Origin: Pseudomonadota bacterium
GTDB lineage: Bacteria; Pseudomonadota; Alphaproteobacteria; Rhizobiales; Xanthobacteraceae
Length of the DNA stretch: 5,496 nt
Direction: 5' to 3'
Assembly (NCBI GenBank): GCA_023433965.1
Contig: JAEYTQ010000378.1
Coordinates: forward strand, 1 to 5,496
Position numbers and translations under genes: made by a program
The notes under the pieces: generated by a model
Told to the model about the DNA's origin: nothing
Databases searched by the model: none
Seen by the model: only the letters and a program-made list of their open reading frames with translations
Shown here: positions 1 to 5,496 of the stretch, in pieces
How the letters are laid out: every line of letters begins with the position of its first letter
Position numbering within the stretch: position 1 is the stretch's first letter

Positions 1-900
1 GGTCTGCGGCACTTGCCGGCAGGCTTCCGCGATCAGGCGGCAGCGATCCTCATGGTGGTCGGCCAGCTGCTTGATGCGGGTCTTCAGCCCGTAGAACGGC
101 ACGCCGTGGCCGGGCAGCACCATCACGTCATAGGGCAGGGTGGTGGTGAGGCTGGCCAGCGAGGCCAGATATTCGCCGAGCGAGTTCTGGTCGGGCTCGA
201 CGGCCCAGACGCTGACATTGGGCGAGATCTTGCTCAGCACCTGGTCGGCGGACAGGAACAGCTTGTCGGCCGCGCAATACAGCATCACCTGGTCGAGCGC
301 GTGGCCGCCGCCGGTGATGACCCTAAAGCGGCGCGTGCCGATCACGACATCCTCGCCGTGGGAGATGCGGCGGTAGGACGGCGGCAGCACGGAGACGCGC
401 TTCAGATAGTCCTGGCCGCGGCCGAGCAGCTTCTCGGTGAGCGATTCGTCCATGCCATGGCGGCGGAAGAACAGCCGCTGAGCCTCGCGCCGCTCGTCGG
501 TGCCGCGGTTCTGGTGATAGACCGATTGCAGATATTCCACCTGCGACATCACCAGCGGGCAGTTGAAACGCTCGACGATCCACCCCGCGAGCCCGACATG
601 GTCGGGATGGGAGTGGGTGACGATCAGGCGCGTGATGTCGACGCCCTTCAGCGGTCCATCGAACAGCTTGGTCCAGGCTTCGATCGACTCCTCGTTGCCG
701 AAGCCGGTATCGACCATGGCATAGCCATCGCCGTCGGCGAGCAGGTAGATGTTCACGTGATTGAGGCGGAACGGCAGCTTGAGGCGCGCCCATAACACGC
801 CGGGCCGCACCTCGACCACCTGGTCGGGGCCGGGATGCTGTTCCCAGGGGTAGCGCAAAGCCTCGGCTGAGGACTGGGCGGTGTCGGTTTTCGCGTTCAT
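1..900 (-). CDS. MBL-fold metallo-hydrolase, partial (C-terminus beyond left edge)
   Basis: Reading back from an ATG at 898-900, the frame stays open for 300 codons to the window edge, so the 3' end is missing. The protein shows the metallo-beta-lactamase fold signatures: a strand-rich N-terminus with NHVNIYLL and MVDTGFG (about residues 47-68), the HxHxDH motif THSHPDH (residues 95-101), a third His at 200 (GGGHALDQ), the bridging Asp at 219 (LFLSADQ) and a last His at 265 (VLPGHG). All expected di-metal ligands are therefore present, which predicts an active, probably zinc-dependent hydrolase. The substrate cannot be read from sequence. The basic helical stretch after residue 270 may begin the winged-helix tail common in LACTB2-like members. 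The start is supported by an in-frame TAA four codons upstream (910-912), but the Shine-Dalgarno is poor. No signal peptide is seen, so it is likely cytoplasmic. Family is confident; function is open. Confidence 0.93.
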   Translation of the reverse strand, partial: MNAKTDTAQSSAEALRYPWEQHPGPDQVVEVRPGVLWARLKLPFRLNHVNIYLLADGDGYAMVDTGFGNEESIEAWTKLFDGPLKGVDITRLIVTHSHPDHVGLAGWIVERFNCPLVMSQVEYLQSVYHQNRGTDERREAQRLFFRRHGMDESLTEKLLGRGQDYLKRVSVLPPSYRRISHGEDVVIGTRRFRVITGGGHALDQVMLYCAADKLFLSADQVLSKISPNVSVWAVEPDQNSLGEYLASLASLTTTLPYDVMVLPGHGVPFYGLKTRIKQLADHHEDRCRLIAEACRQVPQT

Positions 901-1023
901 GTTACCGGCTTAAACCCCGCGCGAGCCGCGCGCCAGCCGAAAAAGGACAGCTGACGGGCGCCGCATGGCGGTCATGCCGGCCAACGTTTTTCCGCGCCCC
1001 GGTCGAAGCCCGCGAAAGACGCA

Positions 1024-1115
1024 GTCATTCCGGGGCGCGCGTGAGCGCGAGCCCGGAATCCAGAGGTTGATGTGCGAGATTCCGGGTACGCCTCTTCGAG
1101 GCGCCACGGAATGAC
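1024..1115. repeat. Two-hairpin palindromic intergenic repeat
   Basis: The ends are inverted copies: GTCATTCCG (1024-1032) and CGGAATGAC (1107-1115), with partial pairing continuing inward. Inside are two tandem hairpins. The first is ATTCCGGG (1027-1034) against CCCGGAAT (1052-1059), extended by a CGCG/CGCG stem around a TGAG loop. The second is ATTCCG (1079-1084) against CGGAAT (1107-1112), capped by a perfect CGCCTC-TTC-GAGGCG stem (1089-1103). CCCGGAATC (1052-1060) can also pair with GATTCCGGG (1078-1086). From recall, palindromes with these ends are common between genes in Bradyrhizobium and relatives. It begins 2 nt after the chemoreceptor stop codon, so it could fold at that transcript's 3' end and act in termination or mRNA stability, although no U-tract follows. 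The rest of the gap (901-1023) holds no recognisable element. Confidence 0.85.
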
Positions 1116-1117
1116 GG

Positions 1118-3274
1118 TCAGGCCGCCCGCATGTCGTTGAGGAAGGCGTCGATTTCCCCGCGCAGCATGTCGGCCTCTCGCCGCAGCGCGTCCGAGGCGC
1201 TCAGCACTTCGCCGGCCGCCGCGCCCGCTTCGGCGGAGGCGGTGGAGACGCCGACGATGTTACTGGAGACCTCGCTGGTGCCCCCGGCGGCGTGCTGGAT
1301 GTTGCGGGCGATTTCGCGCGTAGCGGCGCCCTGCTCCTCGACCGCGGCTGCGATCGTCGTGGTGACGTCATTGATCTCGCCGATGATCCGGCCGATGCCC
1401 TGGATGGCGCCGACCGCGGAGGTCGTGACTGACTGCATGCTGGCGATCTGGGTGCGGATCTCGTCCGTCGCCTTGGCGGTCTGGCTCGCCAGGCTCTTTA
1501 CCTCGGAGGCGACCACCGCGAAGCCGCGGCCGGCCTCACCTGCGCGCGCGGCCTCGATGGTGGCGTTGAGCGCGAGCAGATTGGTCTGCGAGGCGATGGT
1601 CTGGATCAGGTCGACGACGACGCTGATGCGGCTCGCGCTGTCGGCGAGGCTCTGCACGGTGGCGTCCGTCGCTCCCGCTTCGTCGACGGCCTTCTTGGCG
1701 ATCTCGGCGGAGGTCACGACCTGACGGCTGATCTCCTGGATCGAGGAGGACAGCTGCTCGGTGCCGGCCGACACCGTCTGCACGTTGACGGAGGTCTCCT
1801 CCGCAGCGGAAGCGACCGCGTTCACCAGCGCGTTGGACTGGTCGGCGGTATTCGACATGCTCTGCGCGGTCGATTGCATCGAATTGGCCGATTGCGCGAG
1901 ATTGTCGAGCGCGGAGCGCACGGTGCTCTCGAACTCGGCGATCTTCGCTTCCATGCGCGCGGCGCGCTCGGCCTTCGCGATACGGTCCTTGTCCTGCTCG
2001 TTCGTCAGCGCGCGGGTCTCGATCATGCTTTCCCTAAACACCTGCAGCGTGTTCGCCATCACCGAGATTTCGTCGTTATGGTTCTGCGAGCGGTAGATCT
2101 CGGTTTCGAGGTCGCCGTTCGCGAGCAGCTGCATCGACTGATGCAGCGCGCCGATCCGGCGCAGGATGTTGCGGCCGACATAGAGCCAGACGAACAGCGC
2201 CGATCCGACCAGCATCAACGCGCCCATCGCCAGCATCACCGACGTCGCGAGTGAAATCTCCTGACGGGCCTGGGAAGTCGAGGTATTGGTCTCGGTCTGG
2301 ACGCCGTCCACGAGCTGCTGCACGCTGATGCCGAGGCCGACATTGAGCTTGCGGGTCTCGTCCAGGATGGTCTGGCCGTAATCGACGGAGTCGAGCTCCT
2401 TCTCGCGCAGATTGAACACGCCGGTCTTGCCGGTGCCGAGCGCAAGCAGCTTTTCCGCCGTCTCGCGCAGCATCTTGTTGCCCTGGTTGTCCGGCAACAG
2501 ATCGAGATTGGAGCGCAGGCGTCCCTGCGCCGTCTTGAATTCCTTCTGGATGTCGTCGAGCTTGTCGCTCGTGTTCGCCGACAGCGCAGCGCTCATGTTG
2601 GCGGCCGCGAGATTGCCGCTGGCGACGACGTTGCCGAGCTGGCCGACGGTTTGGGCGGCCTCGGTTGCATCTGCGGCGGACAGGTCGGCTGAACCGAGGA
2701 TGGCGTTGACGCGGGTCTGCGCGTCCAGCATCGCCGGGCTTGCAGCGCCGACGAACGCGCTCTGCGCGCTGCGAAGGGCGTCATATTGCTTGTCGTGGAG
2801 GGCCGCGATATCGAGCCGTTCGCGGGCGGCCTTGGCCAGGCTCTGAGCCGCCTCGTTGATGCTCTTCATCGTGTCGCTGAGGCCGGAGACGACGGTCTTG
2901 TCGCCGCCGAGCTCGATGATCTCGTTGAGCTTCTGCTGCGTCTGTTCCTGCAACTCCCTGAGCTTCTTGGTGCGCTCGTTCAGGGCGTCCTCGCTTTGCG
3001 CAGCCAGCAGGGCCGGCCCCTGGGCCGCGAGGCTGGCGCTCAGGGCCGACAGTTGCAGGCTGGCGGCAAGGCGCGGAATGTCCCGCCCGCTCAATTCGTT
3101 GATGCGTCCGCCGAGATTCTGAAGCGCGAGGCCGGCGCCGGCCGCGATCACGAGGCCCATGCCCGCGATCACCGCAAAGGCCGCGAACAGGCTGCCGCGC
3201 ACGCCCCATTTCGGCATTCTGAAACGAGGACGGAAACGGCCAAGGAAGCGGCCAAGGCCCAGACGGATCGCCAT
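1118..3274 (-). CDS. Methyl-accepting chemotaxis protein, HAMP-containing
   Basis: This 718-residue transmembrane chemoreceptor should sense a periplasmic signal and control CheA/CheW at the inner membrane. In order it has an Arg-rich cytoplasmic N-terminus (1-26), membrane segment 1 (about 27-51), a periplasmic region of about 290 residues that looks wholly helical, membrane segment 2 (about 344-366), HAMP (about 367-420) and the signalling coiled coil (about 440-718). The hairpin tip, about residues 560-589, carries [19 protein letters not shown] and GRGFAVVA, the CheA/CheW contact region. Glu/Gln-rich methylation-type helices flank it (for example [11 protein letters not shown] at 490-500). 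No C-terminal CheR/CheB tethering pentapeptide is present. The sensor size would fit a helical bimodular (HBM) or similar helix-bundle domain, which is inference; the ligand is unknown. The ATG at 3274 is preferred because GGGGGA lies 7 nt upstream and the Arg-rich segment follows. The frame stays open far upstream, but that stretch is out-of-frame barrel gene. No che genes adjoin. Confidence 0.95.
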   Translation of the reverse strand: MAIRLGLGRFLGRFRPRFRMPKWGVRGSLFAAFAVIAGMGLVIAAGAGLALQNLGGRINELSGRDIPRLAASLQLSALSASLAAQGPALLAAQSEDALNERTKKLRELQEQTQQKLNEIIELGGDKTVVSGLSDTMKSINEAAQSLAKAARERLDIAALHDKQYDALRSAQSAFVGAASPAMLDAQTRVNAILGSADLSAADATEAAQTVGQLGNVVASGNLAAANMSAALSANTSDKLDDIQKEFKTAQGRLRSNLDLLPDNQGNKMLRETAEKLLALGTGKTGVFNLREKELDSVDYGQTILDETRKLNVGLGISVQQLVDGVQTETNTSTSQARQEISLATSVMLAMGALMLVGSALFVWLYVGRNILRRIGALHQSMQLLANGDLETEIYRSQNHNDEISVMANTLQVFRESMIETRALTNEQDKDRIAKAERAARMEAKIAEFESTVRSALDNLAQSANSMQSTAQSMSNTADQSNALVNAVASAAEETSVNVQTVSAGTEQLSSSIQEISRQVVTSAEIAKKAVDEAGATDATVQSLADSASRISVVVDLIQTIASQTNLLALNATIEAARAGEAGRGFAVVASEVKSLASQTAKATDEIRTQIASMQSVTTSAVGAIQGIGRIIGEINDVTTTIAAAVEEQGAATREIARNIQHAAGGTSEVSSNIVGVSTASAEAGAAAGEVLSASDALRREADMLRGEIDAFLNDMRAA

Positions 3275-3281
3275 CGATAAT

Positions 3282-3287
3282 TCCCCC
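3282..3287 (-). promoter_or_regulatory. Ribosome binding site of the chemoreceptor gene
   Basis: On the minus strand this reads GGGGGA, 7 nt before the ATG at 3272-3274. It matters because the chemoreceptor frame has no stop for a further 900 bases upstream. This site, the signal-anchor-like N-terminus that follows and the terminator upstream together fix the start here rather than at 4183. Confidence 0.7.
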
Positions 3288-3376
3288 AATGTTCTTCTGT
3301 TTGTGGCGGCAGTATCGGCAGCACCGGTTAAGGAATAGCAATGAGCCCCAATCGGTTGTTCTCGTTCCGCATAGCG

Positions 3377-3410
3377 AAAAAGGAAGGGCCGGCAACGAGG
3401 CCGGCCCTTC
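3377..3410 (-). terminator. Rho-independent terminator of the outer-membrane barrel gene
   Basis: A perfect 11-bp inverted repeat (3383-3393 and 3400-3410, GAAGGGCCGGC against GCCGGCCCTTC) encloses a 6-nt loop. On the minus strand it is followed by C and then five T residues (3381-3377). It starts 26 nt past the barrel gene's stop codon and lies about 100 nt before the chemoreceptor start. It should end the barrel transcript and separate the two genes transcriptionally. It is the clearest intrinsic terminator in the window. Confidence 0.9.
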
Positions 3411-3435
3411 ATCGCGATAAGGTCCTGGTAACCGA

Positions 3436-4161
3436 TCAGTAGCGCGCCATGGCCGGGCTCGCCCAGTTGAAGCGGTAATTGACGCCCGCCTTGAAGGTAT
3501 GGTCGTCGGTGGTGAAGCTGCCGGTGCCGGCGAGCGGGCCCGCGGCGAAGCTCGCGTCGCCGAAATTGTAGTACTGGTACTCGGCCTTGGCGGACCAGTT
3601 CGGGGCGAACATGTATTCGAGGCCGGCGCCGACGGTGTAGCCGTTGCGGTGATCGCCCGTGATGACGAAGGCGGTCGGCACGCCGCCGACGGTCACCTTC
3701 TCGTTGTTGTCCGAATAGGCGTAGCCGCCCTTCACATAGACGAGGCCGGGACCCCAGGTGTAGCCGACGCGGCCCGTGATCGAGCCGAGGCCGCGCTGGT
3801 CGTTCGTGTAGGCGATGCCGCCCGGGAATACGGCGCCGACGCTGCCGGAGAGCCAGGAATACTGGCCCTCGACGCCGACCAAGAAGTTCGGGTGGAACTG
3901 CCAGTCCCCGCCGACCTGCAGGCCGCCCAGGAAACGGCCGTTGCCGTTGTTGCCGGTGGAGAGGCCGTTGAAATTGTTGTCGCTGGAGAACGCGCCGCCG
4001 ACATGGCCGCCGACATAGAAGCCGGTCCAATTGTAGATCGGCGCGGCGTAGGCCGGCGCGGGCGTCTTGTAATAGTTGCGGTTGCCGAGATCGGCACCGA
4101 CGGCCGGCGCAGCCGCGCCCAACGCGAGCAGCGCTACGGTCGCAAACAGAATCTTCTTCAT
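3436..4161 (-). CDS. Outer-membrane beta-barrel (Omp25/Omp31-like) protein
   Basis: The 241-residue product has a classic Sec signal peptide ([15 protein letters not shown]..., predicted cleavage after AVGA, residue 23), then a short Pro/Ala/Tyr linker and a small barrel. Family signatures are [13 protein letters not shown] (44-56, first strand), alternating aromatic/Gly strands such as [20 protein letters not shown] (84-103), [12 protein letters not shown] (191-202) and the closing strand AGVNYRFNW (225-233), ending in Tyr. This fits the OMP_b-brl/OmpA-like eight-stranded barrels abundant in rhizobia, which sit in the outer membrane; whether it forms a pore or has a structural or host-contact role cannot be told. 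The ATG at 4161 is chosen because GGAG lies 9 nt upstream and MKK begins a normal signal peptide. A GTG at 4179 would add MLEFKT and also has a purine-rich stretch upstream, so it is the alternative. Its own terminator follows, so it is probably monocistronic. Confidence 0.93.
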   Translation of the reverse strand: MKKILFATVALLALGAAAPAVGADLGNRNYYKTPAPAYAAPIYNWTGFYVGGHVGGAFSSDNNFNGLSTGNNGNGRFLGGLQVGGDWQFHPNFLVGVEGQYSWLSGSVGAVFPGGIAYTNDQRGLGSITGRVGYTWGPGLVYVKGGYAYSDNNEKVTVGGVPTAFVITGDHRNGYTVGAGLEYMFAPNWSAKAEYQYYNFGDASFAAGPLAGTGSFTTDDHTFKAGVNYRFNWASPAMARY

Positions 4162-4250
4162 CGTCTTGAACTCCAGCACTCAATGTCCCCTGTCGACGCG
4201 CTTTCCGCGCCGCGTTGGTTTTGCAGATAGCCCGCTTTTGACGAAAATGC

Positions 4251-4268
4251 TGTCACATGCATGGCACA
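4251..4268. promoter_or_regulatory. Imperfect 18-bp palindrome, candidate operator upstream of the barrel gene
   Basis: The sequence reads TGT-CA-CATGCATG-GC-ACA. The central CATGCATG is a perfect palindrome and the outer TGT/ACA pair matches, giving 14 of 18 symmetric positions. It lies about 90-107 bp before the barrel gene ATG, a usual operator distance. No specific regulator can be assigned, and no convincing -35/-10 pair was found around it. Confidence 0.3.
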
Positions 4269-4312
4269 ACGGCAGCCAAGCCAACTTATTGGGCGGCAAT
4301 CGATTCTCGTAC

Positions 4313-4327
4313 TTAATGGCGGCTTAA
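4313..4327. promoter_or_regulatory. Candidate CtrA box (TTAA-N7-TTAA)
   Basis: TTAA at 4313-4316 and TTAA at 4324-4327 are separated by exactly seven bases (TGGCGGC), matching the full CtrA recognition pattern known from Caulobacter and other alphaproteobacteria. A GATTC (GANTC, the CcrM methylation site) sits close by at 4302-4306. The box is about 150-165 bp upstream of the barrel gene's ATG and about 60 bp past the helix-turn-helix gene's stop, so the barrel gene is the likeliest target. An AT-only motif with eight fixed bases is uncommon by chance in DNA this GC-rich, but there is no proof of binding. Confidence 0.45.
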
Positions 4328-4385
4328 GAAGTGGTGAAGGAAGGCTTAACCTCGCAGCGTTCCGGTAACCTCTGCGCGCGCTTCG

Positions 4386-4706
4386 TTAACCGAGGCGCCG
4401 GCGCGCTTCGTCCCGCATCTGCGCGCGGAATGCGGCGCGCTTTGCCGGCCGGTCTTCCTCGCGCACGTCATGGCGATCGAAGATGTCGAAGTTCTCGAGG
4501 ATCGGATAGCGCTCGCTGGCCATTGCGAGCACGCGCAGAACCTTGGTCGCCTCCGGCGTCGGGCCGCTCACCTCCCAGCGGCGGATGGTGTCGGCGCCGC
4601 CCTTCTCCGGCAGTCCGCACAGCCTGGCCATGTCGGCCGCGCTGAGCTTGCGTTCGAGCGCGTCCGAGAGGTCGTTGCGAAGCTGCTTCAGTTCGGCGCC
4701 GGTCAT
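4386..4706 (-). CDS. Small helix-turn-helix domain protein, putative DNA-binding regulator
   Basis: The 106-residue protein opens with MTGAELKQLRNDLSDAL, typical of Cro/XRE-like and YdaS-like helix-turn-helix proteins. Next come LSAADMARLCGLP (21-33, putative HTH helix) and GADTIRRWEVSGPTP (37-51), where the RRWE segment looks like the recognition helix and turn. A third hydrophobic helix follows (KVLRVLAMA, 55-63). The C-terminal 40 residues contain YPILENFDIFDRHD and then a very basic, Arg-rich helix. Similar proteins are, from recall, conserved in Bradyrhizobium as uncharacterised HTH proteins. It probably binds DNA, but its target is unknown; self-regulation or control of the divergent gene at 4900 is possible. 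The start is well fixed: an in-frame TGA lies eight codons upstream with no other start codon between. The Shine-Dalgarno is weak, suggesting low expression. No clear terminator follows its stop. Confidence 0.8.
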   Translation of the reverse strand: MTGAELKQLRNDLSDALERKLSAADMARLCGLPEKGGADTIRRWEVSGPTPEATKVLRVLAMASERYPILENFDIFDRHDVREEDRPAKRAAFRAQMRDEARRRLG

Positions 4707-4837
4707 GCTGCTTGGGATCCGGGGAGGTCACCAGGCGCAATGCACTAGCGCTGATTCGGGTCCATCCGAAGCGGTTCGCACGCTTTCCGCGGTCCGGCAC
4801 CTTCGTCCGCACACGGAGTTATGAACCGAGAGCCCAT

Positions 4838-4865
4838 GGAAATTCTCTGATGAATGAACATTTCC
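4838..4865. promoter_or_regulatory. Inverted repeat GGAAAT-N16-ATTTCC in the divergent intergenic region
   Basis: GGAAAT (4838-4843) is mirrored by ATTTCC (4860-4865), in the most AT-rich part of the gap between the helix-turn-helix gene and the secreted-protein gene. It ends 34 nt before the ATG at 4900, overlapping where a promoter for that gene would lie. The half-sites are short and could arise by chance, so it is only a candidate operator. I see nothing definite in the rest of 4707-4899. Confidence 0.2.
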
Positions 4866-4899
4866 CATACGGGGCGAGCACCGGGCGAAAGGATCAGCC

Positions 4900-5184
4900 A
4901 TGAACACCATCAGATTCGCCATTGCCGCGCTTGTCGCGACAGGTCTGCTTGCCGCGCCATTCGCCGCTGAAGCGAAGAAGGTCCGGTCGAGCCGTCCCTA
5001 CAGCGCCGGCGTGGCGGCAACGACCTATAGCGGTGCCGGAGCGCCGGTCGCGCAGCCGAGGTCCTCCTATGGATCATCTGGACAGACGGTCGGCACTGTC
5101 ACGGCGCCGTCGATCGGATCATACAATTGGCCCTCGGTCGGCGTGACCAATTCCGTTCCGACCTGGAGCAACACCACGCGGTAG
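4900..5184 (+). CDS. Small secreted protein of unknown function
   Basis: A 94-residue product with a clear Sec-type signal peptide: MNTIRFA as the charged start, an Ala/Leu-rich core, and likely cleavage after AEA at residue 25. The mature part, about 69 residues, begins KKVRSSRPYS and is rich in Ser, Thr, Gly, Tyr and Pro, with no Cys. It has a repetitive feel (SSRPYSAG, RSSYGSSG) and ends SVGVTNSVPTWSNTTR. It looks mostly disordered and exported to the periplasm or beyond. I do not recognise a domain, and no enzymatic motif is visible. The start is supported by GAAAGGA (4887-4893) six nt upstream of the ATG and by the signal peptide beginning at once. It is the only plus-strand gene here, divergent from the helix-turn-helix gene and convergent with the small gene at 5240. 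No intrinsic terminator is seen in the 55-bp gap after it. Confidence 0.8.
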   Translation: MNTIRFAIAALVATGLLAAPFAAEAKKVRSSRPYSAGVAATTYSGAGAPVAQPRSSYGSSGQTVGTVTAPSIGSYNWPSVGVTNSVPTWSNTTR

Positions 5185-5239
5185 GGCTATGCCGGTGGCG
5201 CTGCGTCGCAGGGACCGGGCCGGGTGGGAGCTTCCTTGC

Positions 5240-5449
5240 CTAGATTCCCCGACGCCCTTGGTCTCCGATCACGCAGCGCCATGCCGCGAGGCGCTCGGCA
5301 CGATGCTGGTTCATCCATTCGGCGAGCTGCGGCGCGCCCATCAGGCAGGATTGCACCGAGATCTGCGCAAAGTCCGACGTGGTGACGATCTGCTCGTGGC
5401 AATTGGAGGGCGAGGCGAGGCTGCAAAGCACGGCGATAATCTTGATCAC
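5240..5449 (-). CDS. Hypothetical 69-residue Cys-containing protein, GTG start
   Basis: The product starts with a short hydrophobic stretch (MIKIIAVLCSLASPSNC), possibly a weak export signal or membrane-associated segment. It has Cys at 9, 17, 35 and 59. The C-terminal half carries a recognisable pattern, C35-LMGAP-x3-EW-x3-H-x3-RLAAW-RC59. From memory, small rhizobial hypothetical proteins share a late Cys and an AEW...W+C pattern of this kind, but no function is known to me. The Cys residues could form a disulphide or bind metal if exported; this is inference. The start is GTG at 5449, supported by a strong Shine-Dalgarno (GGAGG, 5459-5463) nine nt upstream. It faces the secreted-protein gene tail to tail. 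A TGA in another frame overlaps its GTG (GTGA), hinting at translational coupling with a gene to the right. Confidence 0.65.
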   Translation of the reverse strand: MIKIIAVLCSLASPSNCHEQIVTTSDFAQISVQSCLMGAPQLAEWMNQHRAERLAAWRCVIGDQGRRGI

Positions 5450-5496
5450 GACAGGTTACCTCCGTCGCGGCCGATGAACGTGCGGCCGTTCGCGGG
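5446..5496 (-). CDS. Possible C-terminal end of an upstream gene, stop overlapping the next start
   Basis: One minus-strand frame is open from the right edge to a TGA at 5446-5448, giving 16 codons that end GRTFIGRDGGNLS. The TGA overlaps the GTG start of the 69-residue gene as GTGA, a typical coupled-gene arrangement, and the small gene's GGAGG site would lie inside this coding end. With so few codons the reading is weak. Another minus frame ends in TAA within the Shine-Dalgarno region and could equally be the real one, or the stretch may be untranslated leader. Confidence 0.25.
   Translation of the reverse strand, partial: PANGRTFIGRDGGNLS
5459..5463 (-). promoter_or_regulatory. Ribosome binding site deciding the GTG start of the 69-residue gene
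   Basis: GGAGG on the minus strand lies nine nt before the GTG at 5447-5449. It is the strongest Shine-Dalgarno in the window and is the main argument that this small gene is translated and starts at GTG. Confidence 0.65.

Noticed and set aside
13..795. 260-codon plus-strand frame opposite the metallo-hydrolase
   Set aside because: It is antisense to a gene with all catalytic motifs. Its composition (runs of Ala, Gly, Gln, Asp, Val) is typical of antisense frames in GC-rich DNA, with no domain.
910..1107. 65-codon minus-strand frame between the metallo-hydrolase and the chemoreceptor
   Set aside because: It is mostly a translation of the palindromic repeat (WIPGSRSRAPRND-like peptide), a common spurious call in such genomes, and has no ribosome binding site.
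3499..4230. 243-codon plus-strand frame opposite the barrel gene
   Set aside because: It is the antisense shadow of a clear outer-membrane protein and has no signal peptide, motif or supporting ribosome binding site.
4201..4260. Sigma-70-like promoter for the barrel gene (TATCTG as -10, GTGACA as -35)
   Set aside because: The spacing between the two hexamers is about 21 bp, too long, and neither is a close match.
4355..4375. Weak CGCAG...CTGCG hairpin just after the helix-turn-helix gene as a terminator
   Set aside because: It has a short stem, a large loop and no following T-run on the minus strand.
4468..4812. 114-codon minus-strand frame overlapping the helix-turn-helix gene
   Set aside because: It is the helix-turn-helix coding sequence read in another frame, Arg/Gly-rich, without a domain.
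5196..5281. 11-bp inverted repeat TGGCGCTGCGT / ACGCAGCGCCA with a 64-bp spacer at the convergent gene ends
   Set aside because: One arm lies inside the 69-residue coding sequence, the spacer is long and no T-tract follows on either strand, so a terminator or mobile-element end is not supported.
5473..5496. Possible plus-strand gene start (ATG AAC GTG CGG...) at the right edge
   Set aside because: Only eight codons are visible, there is no Shine-Dalgarno, and it would overlap the leader of the minus-strand gene.

Overview
The window is GC-rich alphaproteobacterial chromosome. It most resembles the Bradyrhizobium/Rhodopseudomonas group (Nitrobacteraceae). The basis is codon use, a GTCATTCCGGGGCGCG-type palindromic intergenic repeat of the kind scattered through those genomes, a small Omp25/Omp31-like barrel with the family's NWTGFYVGG and C-terminal NYRFNW signatures, and a possible CtrA box beside a GANTC site. 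The genus is an inference from recall; no search was run.

Layout, left to right. (1) 1-900, minus strand: most of an MBL-fold metallo-hydrolase with all metal ligands, cut at its C-terminus by the window edge. (2) 901-1117: intergenic, holding a two-hairpin palindromic repeat (1024-1115) that ends 2 nt short of the next gene's stop codon. (3) 1118-3274, minus: a complete 718-residue methyl-accepting chemotaxis protein with two membrane segments, a roughly 290-residue helical periplasmic sensor, HAMP and a signalling domain. (4) 3275-3435: intergenic, with a strong intrinsic terminator belonging to the upstream barrel gene. (5) 3436-4161, minus: an outer-membrane beta-barrel protein with signal peptide. 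(6) 4162-4385: regulatory gap with a TTAA-N7-TTAA motif, a GATTC site and an 18-bp imperfect palindrome. (7) 4386-4706, minus: a 106-residue helix-turn-helix protein. (8) 4707-4899: divergent intergenic region. (9) 4900-5184, plus: a 94-residue secreted protein of unknown function, the only plus-strand gene. (10) 5240-5449, minus: a 69-residue Cys-containing hypothetical protein with a GTG start and strong Shine-Dalgarno, possibly overlapped by the end of another gene that leaves the right edge.

The genes do not form an obvious single pathway. The barrel gene ends in its own terminator, so the chemoreceptor is probably transcribed separately. The chemoreceptor is an orphan, with no che genes beside it. 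The helix-turn-helix gene and the small secreted protein are divergent and may share a control region. No mobile element, CRISPR array, tRNA or rRNA was seen, and no gap exceeds 300 bases. This looks like ordinary chromosomal background with a few small lineage-specific genes and some regulatory sites worth checking. I do not see convincing evidence of a new multi-gene system.
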